A stretch of 12,876 bases of DNA from contig CALEII010000021.1 in NCBI GenBank assembly GCA_937876205.1, positions 1-12,876 on the forward strand, given 5' to 3'. This document shows, in pieces, positions 7,618 to 12,876 of the stretch. Both the position numbers and the translations under genes were made by a program. The notes below the pieces were generated by a model. It was not told where the DNA came from. It worked only from the letters and a program-made list of their open reading frames with translations, and did no database searches. Every line of letters begins with the position of its first letter. Positions within the stretch are counted from its first letter, which is position 1. The stretch comes from an uncultured Clostridia bacterium. Its GTDB lineage: Bacteria; Bacillota; Clostridia; Oscillospirales; Acutalibacteraceae.

Positions 7618-7650
7618 TTTGATCTCCTTTCTTTTTACATATACCAATTC

Positions 7651-7679
7651 AGTATATCACAAACAGCAAATAAAGTAAA
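7651..7679 (-). promoter_or_regulatory. Promoter of the radical SAM gene
   Basis: On the minus strand: -35 TTTACT (7674-7679), 17-bp spacer, -10 TATACT (7651-7656) preceded by TGA, making an extended -10. It lies 33 bases upstream of the start codon at 7617. Confidence 0.75.
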
Positions 7680-7722
7680 CACTTTTATTGCTATAAAGTT
7701 GCGATAATTTAAAATAATTGGC

Positions 7723-7751
7723 TTGTACAATTTGAAATTATATGTTATGAT
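7723..7751 (+). promoter_or_regulatory. Promoter of the TVP38-phosphate transporter operon
   Basis: -35 TTGTAC (7723-7728), 17-bp spacer, -10 TATGAT (7746-7751) preceded by TGT (extended -10). It is divergent from the radical SAM promoter, with the two -35 boxes 43 bp apart, which leaves room for a shared regulator. Confidence 0.7.
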
Positions 7752-7783
7752 TATTGAACAGAATTTAAAATTAAGAGGTAAAA

Positions 7784-8464
7784 ATGAAAAATAATAAGAA
7801 TGAAACGGCAGGCATAGTTATAAGAGCTGTTGTTGCGATGATTCTGTTTGTCATTGCAATAATAAATTATGACAAGCTGTCAAATCTTGACGTGGAGCTG
7901 CTTCTCTCTCAGTTTGACAACACAGGAGTCATTATTGCTGTTGTTTTGGCTCTGTATCTTATCAAGGGACTTATATTTGTTCTGCCTGCGTCTGTTATAT
8001 ATGTTGCAGTCGGTGTTATACTTGACACGTGGCTTGCTGTCGGAGTGAATATTCTCGGTATTGTCATTGAAATTCTTGCAGCATATTTTCTGGGCAGATT
8101 TCTCGGTAAGGACTATGTACACCGGCTTCTTTCAAAAAAGGAAGCAGGCAGAAAAATTCTTGCAACAAATTTTCAGGATAAGAAGTGGCTTATTTTTGTC
8201 ACAAGATTGTTGCCTGTGTTTCCCATAGACTTTCTGAGCCTGTTTTTCGGCGCAACAAGAAGCAACGGAGTTATGCACTTTATTTTGTCGGTGGCAGGGC
8301 TTGCACCCAGAGTGATATTATTCACAATAATCGGTGATAATCTTTTTAAATGGATACCTATGGACAAGCTGATTTTTATAATAATCTGCTGTATTCCTGT
8401 AGGAGTTATAGTGTATCTTGTGAAAAAACTTGTTTTAGATAAAAAGAAAGAAAAGGAGATCTGA
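7784..8464 (+). CDS. TVP38/TMEM64 family (VTT-domain, DedA-related) membrane protein
   Basis: 226-residue integral membrane protein with about five to six hydrophobic segments. The VTT core is visible: a re-entrant-loop stretch FVLPASVIYVAVGVILDTW (~65-83), then AAYFLGRFLGKDYV (~99-112) with the conserved GRxxG, and VTRLLPVFPIDFLSLFFG (~133-150), the arginine-proline motif. The lysine-rich C-terminus (VLDKKKEKEI) lies in the cytoplasm. The superfamily (DedA, TMEM41B/VMP1) is tied to phospholipid scrambling or undecaprenyl-phosphate recycling; the role of this member is not known. An AAGAGGT site precedes the ATG. It forms a tight operon with the transporter gene, which starts 1 base after its stop codon. 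Confidence 0.9.
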   Translation: MKNNKNETAGIVIRAVVAMILFVIAIINYDKLSNLDVELLLSQFDNTGVIIAVVLALYLIKGLIFVLPASVIYVAVGVILDTWLAVGVNILGIVIEILAAYFLGRFLGKDYVHRLLSKKEAGRKILATNFQDKKWLIFVTRLLPVFPIDFLSLFFGATRSNGVMHFILSVAGLAPRVILFTIIGDNLFKWIPMDKLIFIIICCIPVGVIVYLVKKLVLDKKKEKEI

Positions 8465-8465
8465 T

Positions 8466-10211
8466 ATGGATATTTTCTCAATAATTGCTATGATTGGCGG
8501 ACTGGCCCTGTTCCTTTTCGGTATGAATGAGCTTAGTGAAGGCCTTGAAAAAATGGCAGGCGGAAAAATGGAGTCTGTACTGAGAAAAGTAACAGAAAAA
8601 AGGTTTATAGGTCTTATTCTCGGTGTTGTTGTTACTGCTGTTATCCAGTCATCTTCTGCTGTAACGGTAATGCTTGTCGGTCTTGTTAATTCGGGCATTA
8701 TGCAGCTTTCGCAGGCAATCGGCGTCACAATGGGCTCAAATATCGGTACAACAGTTACCGCCTGGATACTCTCTCTGACAGGTATTGACAGCTCAAATGT
8801 CTTTATCAATCTTCTCAAACCCATCAATTTCTCACCCCTGATTGCTTTTGCAGGTGTTATACTTATTATGGTGGGCAAAAAGCAGAAGCACAAGGACATA
8901 GGTAAAATCTGCATCGGATTTGCTGTGCTTATGTACGGTATGACGATGATGTCAGATGCAGTTGAAGGGCTTTCAGATGTGCCCGAATTTGTAAATATCC
9001 TTACTTTCTTCAAGAATCCCGTTATGGGTGTGATTGTAGGTGTAGTGTTTACTGCAATCATTCAGTCATCATCAGCATCAGTCGGCGTTCTGCAGGCACT
9101 TTCTATGACAGGTGCCATCACTTACGGTGCTGCAATACCCATTATAATGGGTCAGAATATCGGTACCTGTGTTTCGGCACTTATTGCATCAGTAGGCACT
9201 TCAAAGAACGCACGCCGTGTTTCTGTTGTTCACGTTCTTTTTAATGTTATAGGAGCGGTTGTCTGTCTTGTTGCGTGGCTTGTCGCAGACGGAATTATTG
9301 ATTTTGCATTTACTGATACAGCGGTTGAGCCCTTCCAGATTGCTGTAATTCATTCAATTTTCAATGTTGTTACAACAGTTTTGCTTTTCCCCTTTGCAGG
9401 GCTTCTTGAAAAGCTTGCAAGACTCATTATCCGTGATGCAAAAGAGGAAGAAGCAGTCATTCTGCTTGATGACCGTCTGATGACAGTGCCTTCATTTGCA
9501 GTTGCAAAGGCTGAGAGCGTCACTGCAGATATGGCATCACTTGCGAAAAAGTCTGTAAAAAATGCAGTCGCCTTGCTTGACAGATACGACGAGAAAAATG
9601 CAAAGCTTGTTGAAGAAATGGAAGATAAGATTGACCGTTATGAAGACGAGCTGGGCACATATCTTGTCAAGCTTTCAAAGAAGGAAATTGGTGAAGAGGA
9701 TTCAAAGAAAATTTCTAAAATACTGCACACAATAAACGATTTTGAGCGTATCGGTGACCACGCAAGCAATCTGCTTGACACTGCTCAAGAAATGCACGAA
9801 AAGAAGATTACATTCTCAGCAGAGGCAAAAGAGGAGCTTGATAATCTGACAGATGCGATTGCTGAAATTCTTTCAATTACCGTCAAGTCATTCAAGACTG
9901 ATGATATGGAGCTTGCAGAAGCAGTTGAGCCTCTTGAAGAAGTTATTGATGAGATAATCGATCACGTTAAGAGCAGGCATATTGCAAGACTCAAAAGAGG
10001 AGAATGCACAATTGAGCTTGGTTTTATCCTCTCTGATGTGCTGACGAATTTTGAGAGAATATCTGACCACTGTTCAAACATTGCTGTTGCGGTAATTGAG
10101 GCTCAGCGTGAAATGTTTGACGCTCACGAATATCTGAGCAATGTCAAGAAAAACGCAGACGGCAAGTATTATGAGCTGTTTGATAAATATAAGAAGCAGT
10201 TTTCTGTATAA
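8466..10211 (+). CDS. Na+/phosphate cotransporter with C-terminal PhoU-like domain
   Basis: 581 residues. Residues ~1-320 are the SLC34/NptA-type transport domain, two inverted repeats each with the signature QSSSA (61-65 and 200-204), plus GSNIGTT (90-96) and GQNIGTC (229-235). These bind sodium and phosphate. Residues ~345-560 are a helical PhoU-like domain with the paired motif NDFERIGDHASNL (424-436) and TNFERISDHCSNI (527-539). Full length for the family (COG1283). It imports phosphate, or another anion, with sodium across the inner membrane; the PhoU tail is thought to regulate. AAGGAG (8453-8458) lies inside the end of the VTT gene, so the two are co-translated. A strong terminator follows. 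Substrate is assigned by family only. Confidence 0.94.
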   Translation: MDIFSIIAMIGGLALFLFGMNELSEGLEKMAGGKMESVLRKVTEKRFIGLILGVVVTAVIQSSSAVTVMLVGLVNSGIMQLSQAIGVTMGSNIGTTVTAWILSLTGIDSSNVFINLLKPINFSPLIAFAGVILIMVGKKQKHKDIGKICIGFAVLMYGMTMMSDAVEGLSDVPEFVNILTFFKNPVMGVIVGVVFTAIIQSSSASVGVLQALSMTGAITYGAAIPIIMGQNIGTCVSALIASVGTSKNARRVSVVHVLFNVIGAVVCLVAWLVADGIIDFAFTDTAVEPFQIAVIHSIFNVVTTVLLFPFAGLLEKLARLIIRDAKEEEAVILLDDRLMTVPSFAVAKAESVTADMASLAKKSVKNAVALLDRYDEKNAKLVEEMEDKIDRYEDELGTYLVKLSKKEIGEEDSKKISKILHTINDFERIGDHASNLLDTAQEMHEKKITFSAEAKEELDNLTDAIAEILSITVKSFKTDDMELAEAVEPLEEVIDEIIDHVKSRHIARLKRGECTIELGFILSDVLTNFERISDHCSNIAVAVIEAQREMFDAHEYLSNVKKNADGKYYELFDKYKKQFSV

Positions 10212-10214
10212 TAC

Positions 10215-10248
10215 AAAAAGGAGCTGTAAAAAAATACAGCTCCTTTTT
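10215..10248 (+). terminator. Rho-independent terminator after the phosphate transporter gene
   Basis: A 14-bp perfect stem: AAAAAGGAGCTGTA (10215-10228), a loop of six A's, then TACAGCTCCTTTTT (10235-10248). It begins three bases after the stop codon. Confidence 0.95.
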
Positions 10249-10276
10249 CAGGGGATAGGGAAAAATGCGTAGAATG

Positions 10277-10361
10277 AATAAACTTCACAAAAATCAAGCA
10301 ATTGCTTGATTTTTGCTTTGCCCGAAGGCGTACAAAGGTACGTCGAGTGGTGAAGTTTATT
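10277..10361. repeat. 85-bp composite palindromic element (three-way-junction-like)
   Basis: Outer arms AATAAACTTCAC (10277-10288) and GTGAAGTTTATT (10350-10361) are perfect inverse complements. Inside is a 28-bp perfect palindrome (10288-10315, half-site CAAAAATCAAGCAA) and a second hairpin, CGTAC-AAAG-GTACG (10329-10342). As RNA or ssDNA this would fold into a closed stem with two hairpin branches. It holds no ORF and lies in a 285-bp gene-free gap. It looks like a MITE or REP-type repeat. The rest of the gap (10362-10496) is T-rich and I see nothing in it. Confidence 0.75.
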
Positions 10362-10496
10362 TATAGCAAAAACGCCTTTTTCTTCATTTTTTATATTTTG
10401 TCGTTATTTTTTAGTTTTAACATGTTGAAAATCTTTATGTGTAGCCGTTTTTGCGGTCTGCACTTTTTTTACATCCCTTTTTCTCTTTCTGTGAAG

Positions 10497-11318
10497 TCAG
10501 ATTACATATTTTTCAATCATCTGCGCAACTCCGTCTTGAGCATTTGACGGGCAGATGCTTTTTGCGCTCAGCTTGCATTTTTCATCACCGTTTGCCATTG
10601 CAAATGAGTGGTCTGCGAATTCAAGCATAGAGCAGTCGTTCCACGCATCGCCGAAGGTCATCGCATTGGCACTTGTGCAGCCGATGATATCGCAGATTGC
10701 CTTCACTGCATTACCTTTGCTTGCAACAGATGACATAATTTCGATATTATCTGAAAACGATGAAACAGTGTGCAGTCCGCCAAGCTCATCCACAAGGCTC
10801 ATTATGGCTGTTCTTGCTTCATTGGGGGCAAAATAGACCACAAGCATTTCTGTTGCCTTGTCCCGTGTTTCTGATTTAATGTCGGGAACTGTCACGGCAG
10901 TTGCAAGAAACCGGTGAAGAAAAGCCTTCGGTAAATCGACTTTTTTAAAAATGCCGGTGTCGCTTGCAGGGGTGAGATAAATATTGCCGTCAGCATAGAC
11001 ATTATAGTAAACATTCAGACTGTCAAGCAGACTGATAATCTTGTCAGATTTGTCTTTTGCAACGGGCTGAACAAAAACGGTTTCCTTTGTTTTACAGTCA
11101 AAAACGCCTGCACCGTTTGAATAGATTATGTAGTCAATAAAGGGGAGCTTCTCTGCCACATCCTTTATAAGAGAGAGTGTTCTGCCTGTTGAAATTGCAA
11201 TTTTTACGCCCATTGCGTGGGCTTTTGTGAGAGCCGACATTGTTCTCGGTGTGACGGAAACGTGGTCAGGTGCCAGAAGAGTGCCGTCAAGGTCTGAGGC
11301 GATGAGGTTGATTTTCAT
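10497..11318 (-). CDS. Cof-type HAD-IIB hydrolase
   Basis: 273-residue cytoplasmic phosphatase of the haloacid dehalogenase superfamily, Cof subfamily. Motif I is SDLDGTLL (nucleophile D9, acid/base D11), motif II ISTGR (42-46), motif III K201 (SKGNA), and motif IV GDAWNDCSML (G223-D224, N227-D228, binding Mg2+). The middle ~80-185 is the type IIB cap that sets substrate. Such enzymes dephosphorylate sugar phosphates, nucleotides or flavin precursors; the substrate cannot be told. Family motif IV is usually GDxxND with N or S, so the tryptophan here is a small oddity. Start 11318 is chosen because AAAGGA lies eight bases upstream; two earlier in-frame ATGs (11327, 11336) overlap or precede that site. 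It sits 20 bases after the tRNA terminator. Confidence 0.9.
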   Translation of the reverse strand: MKINLIASDLDGTLLAPDHVSVTPRTMSALTKAHAMGVKIAISTGRTLSLIKDVAEKLPFIDYIIYSNGAGVFDCKTKETVFVQPVAKDKSDKIISLLDSLNVYYNVYADGNIYLTPASDTGIFKKVDLPKAFLHRFLATAVTVPDIKSETRDKATEMLVVYFAPNEARTAIMSLVDELGGLHTVSSFSDNIEIMSSVASKGNAVKAICDIIGCTSANAMTFGDAWNDCSMLEFADHSFAMANGDEKCKLSAKSICPSNAQDGVAQMIEKYVI

Positions 11319-11337
11319 TTTTGTCATCCTTTGCAAT

Positions 11338-11367
11338 AAAAAAAGTCAACACAAAAGTGCTGACTTT
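11338..11367 (-). terminator. Rho-independent terminator of the tRNA-Phe/tRNA-Gly unit
   Basis: On the minus strand: AAAGTCAGCAC (11357-11367), loop TTTT, GTGTTGACTTT (11342-11352, one G-U pair), then a run of T's to 11338. It ends the tRNA transcript. Only 20 bases separate it from the HAD start codon. Confidence 0.85.
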
Positions 11368-11371
11368 GATT

Positions 11372-11447
11372 TGGAGCGGATGACGAGGCTCGAACTCGCT
11401 ACCTCCACCTTGGCAAGGTGGCGCTCTACCAGATGAGCTACATCCGC
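11372..11447 (-). tRNA. tRNA-Gly (GCC)
   Basis: 76-base cloverleaf including encoded CCA. The acceptor GCGGATG pairs with CATCCGC and the discriminator is T. The anticodon stem CCACC-TTGCCAA-GGTGG gives anticodon GCC. The T-arm has GTTCGAG. Eight bases after tRNA-Phe, it shares its transcript. Confidence 0.96.
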
Positions 11448-11454
11448 ACAAAAA

Positions 11455-11530
<76 letters not shown>

Positions 11531-11543
11531 AAATGTTGAAGCA

Positions 11544-11572
11544 AAATTACTTTATCTTTGTAAACTTGTCAA
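11544..11572 (-). promoter_or_regulatory. Promoter of the tRNA unit
   Basis: On the minus strand: -35 TTGACA (11567-11572, perfect consensus), 17-bp spacer, -10 TAATTT (11544-11549). It is 13 bases before the tRNA 5' end. It lies on the right side of the suspected join, so it may belong to the other genome. Confidence 0.7.
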
Positions 11573-11592
11573 GGGATAATGAGTAAAAATAT

Positions 11593-12420
11593 TTATGCTG
11601 ATGGCAAGAAAATTAGTCCCAAAATTCCTATAGCCCATACATACCAAGAGAAATAATGCAATTTTCCCCTTTGAACAAAGGACATTAACCATTTTAATGC
11701 AAAAATCCCAGCAACGAAAGCAACAATCATTCCAACAATTAACGCCAAGTCTAAAGTCCCTGCACTAGCACACGCTTCACTTAAGTTTTCTGGACCTTGA
11801 CACTTTAACCAATCCAAAAAATCTAAAAGAGCAGCTCCGCCAACGGCAGGAATACTCATTAAAAAAGTAAATTCACCTGCATATTTTCTTGAAATACCCA
11901 TATAAAGCATAGCACTTGTAGTAGAACCACTACGACTAATACCTGGCATACAAGCTATACCCTGCACGGTTCCTGCGATAATCGCTCGCCACCAATTCAT
12001 AGGTTTTGCTACAGCATCTGGATATTTTGGGCCGGTAGGTGCAAATTTCGTACAAAAAAGCAAAACGCCTGTAATCAAAAGAGCTACACAAACCGCTCGT
12101 GGATTTTGAAAAAGCGATTCTAATTGATCTTTAAAACCAATGCCAACAACCGCTGTAGGAATAGAAGCTAAAATAATAAATAACGCATAATTTAATTGTT
12201 CTTTTTCCCGACGGAAAATGCCCAAAATCATATCAATGATTTTTTTTCGAAAAATGACAAAAATGGAAAGCAATGTGCCAGCATGAAGCATAATATCAAA
12301 AAACATTCCTGCTTCCTGCATACCCAAAATAGTTTTACCCAAAACCAAGTGCCCTGAACTAGACACGGGAAGAAATTCAGCAAGCCCCTGCAAAAGGCCT
12401 AAAAGGATTGATTCTAACAT
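11593..12420 (-). CDS. uppP: Undecaprenyl-diphosphate phosphatase (BacA/UppP)
   Basis: 275-residue polytopic membrane enzyme that removes a phosphate from undecaprenyl pyrophosphate, regenerating the lipid carrier for peptidoglycan and other wall polymers. It is also linked to bacitracin resistance. Motif 1 is QGLAEFLPVSSSGHL (11-25; E15 and H24 likely catalytic) and motif 2 PGISRSGST (159-167, R163). Length and about eight hydrophobic segments fit the family. The start ATG 12420 follows CTATATTTTGTTTC, with no Shine-Dalgarno site, unlike the strong sites of the genes further left. Six of its first ten leucines are TTA/TTG, against none of ten in the HAD gene. It is divergent from the deacetylase gene, 42 bases apart. 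It likely belongs to a different genome from the 1-11.4 kb part. Confidence 0.93.
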   Translation of the reverse strand: MLESILLGLLQGLAEFLPVSSSGHLVLGKTILGMQEAGMFFDIMLHAGTLLSIFVIFRKKIIDMILGIFRREKEQLNYALFIILASIPTAVVGIGFKDQLESLFQNPRAVCVALLITGVLLFCTKFAPTGPKYPDAVAKPMNWWRAIIAGTVQGIACMPGISRSGSTTSAMLYMGISRKYAGEFTFLMSIPAVGGAALLDFLDWLKCQGPENLSEACASAGTLDLALIVGMIVAFVAGIFALKWLMSFVQRGKLHYFSWYVWAIGILGLIFLPSA

Positions 12421-12462
12421 GAAACAAAATATAGAATAATCATAAAAAACTATCTTGAGGGT

Positions 12463-12876
12463 ATGGCGAATTCTAAAGGGAAATTTTTACTTTGCTACCA
12501 CGATTTTAGCATTGACTCTGCTCAAATCGTTTTTTCGAATATTCAAAAAATAAAGAGTTTTATTGGAAAAAGTTTTCCTGTACTTGTTGTTCCTAATACT
12601 TCAAATGCTAGTTCTTTGGAAATTTCTGAATTTTCTTCAATGCTAAAAGAACTAGAAAATGAAAATTTTGAACTTTTGCTACATGGTTGCACTCACCACG
12701 CTAATCTAACACAAAAAAGAACTTTATATGGGCGTTTCGCTCTTTCCTTAACACAAAATGAAGCTGAATTCGCTGGGCTTTCTGAAAAAGATTCTCTAGA
12801 AAGTTTAAATCAAGCATATCAATACTGGCAAAATTTAGACCTCAAGCCACCTGTAGGTTTTGTCGCGCCCACCTGA
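12463..12876 (+). CDS. Polysaccharide deacetylase-like (DUF2334) protein, incomplete or broken
   Basis: 137 codons are visible, then TGA as the last three bases of the window. The start of a NodB/DUF2334-type fold is clear: CYHDFSIDS (11-19, with the H-D pair), VLVVPNTSNA (40-49), LLLHGCTHHA (71-80, the H-x3-H-type metal motif) and a closing GFVAPT. These proteins are ~230-280 residues, so about half is missing. In the family APT is often followed by tryptophan (TGG), and TGA here is one base away, so the stop may be an error, a nonsense change or a true end. The start has only a weak GAGG two bases before the ATG. Leucine codons include TTA, TTG and CTA. It is divergent from uppP. Confidence 0.75.
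   Translation: MANSKGKFLLCYHDFSIDSAQIVFSNIQKIKSFIGKSFPVLVVPNTSNASSLEISEFSSMLKELENENFELLLHGCTHHANLTQKRTLYGRFALSLTQNEAEFAGLSEKDSLESLNQAYQYWQNLDLKPPVGFVAPT

Noticed and set aside
8435..9061. A 208-codon minus-strand reading frame
   Set aside because: It lies entirely opposite the well-supported phosphate transporter gene and has the low-complexity Ile/Thr/Pro make-up of an antisense frame.
10302..10547. An 81-codon plus-strand reading frame
   Set aside because: It begins inside the palindromic element, runs through T-rich non-coding DNA into the antisense of the HAD gene, and has no ribosome site.
12874..12876. TGA recoded as tryptophan in the right-hand genome
   Set aside because: The single TGA at a window edge is explained more simply by an error, a true stop or a broken gene; no other in-frame TGA is available to test recoding.

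Overview
The window looks like a stretch of a low-to-mid GC Firmicute genome, probably a gut-type clostridium of the Ruminococcaceae/Oscillospiraceae group. This rests on the 23S rRNA tail, strong AGGAGG-type ribosome binding sites, extended -10 promoters (TGnTATAAT) and familiar clostridial protein families. The last ~1.35 kb looks different: its two genes lack good Shine-Dalgarno sites and use leucine codons unlike the rest. The switch falls at or inside a tRNA-Phe gene whose two acceptor strands do not match. I think the window is most likely a chimera of two genomes joined in that tRNA. The right part recalls Fibrobacter-type bacteria, but that assignment is from memory only.

Layout. (1) 1-326: 3' end of a 23S rRNA gene, then a strong terminator and no 5S gene. 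(2) 504-3340: two AT-rich regulatory genes. One is a MerR-type activator with two tandem C-terminal BlaR1-like '(I/V)GKW' domains, read from a promoter with a 19-bp spacer typical of MerR targets. The other is an ECF-like sigma factor with a ~350-residue C-terminal extension. (3) 3447-5032: a tight operon of a conserved unknown protein (possibly ADP-ribosyltransferase-like), a dCMP-deaminase-family enzyme and a small membrane-anchored protein. It meets a convergent membrane-anchored unknown (5065-5955) at a shared bidirectional terminator. (4) 6058-6131: a MITE/REP-like hairpin element. (5) 6205-7617: a radical SAM protein, divergent from a TVP38/VTT membrane protein and a Na+/phosphate cotransporter with a PhoU-like tail (7784-10211). 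All have recognisable promoters or terminators. (6) 10277-10361: an 85-bp composite palindromic element. (7) 10497-11318: a Cof-type HAD phosphatase directly downstream of tRNA-Gly and tRNA-Phe, with no room for its own promoter after the tRNA terminator. (8) 11593-12876: UppP and the start of a polysaccharide-deacetylase-like (DUF2334) protein, divergent, in the differing sequence.

Working together: UppP and the deacetylase-like protein belong to envelope metabolism. The transporter pair suggests phosphate or membrane-lipid homeostasis, with the radical SAM enzyme divergent from it. The 504-5955 block reads as accessory regulators and unknown proteins. No complete mobile element, CRISPR array or classical defence locus is visible. 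The strongest candidates for something little described are the two regulators with large sensor-like tails and the possible ART/deaminase/membrane-protein operon.
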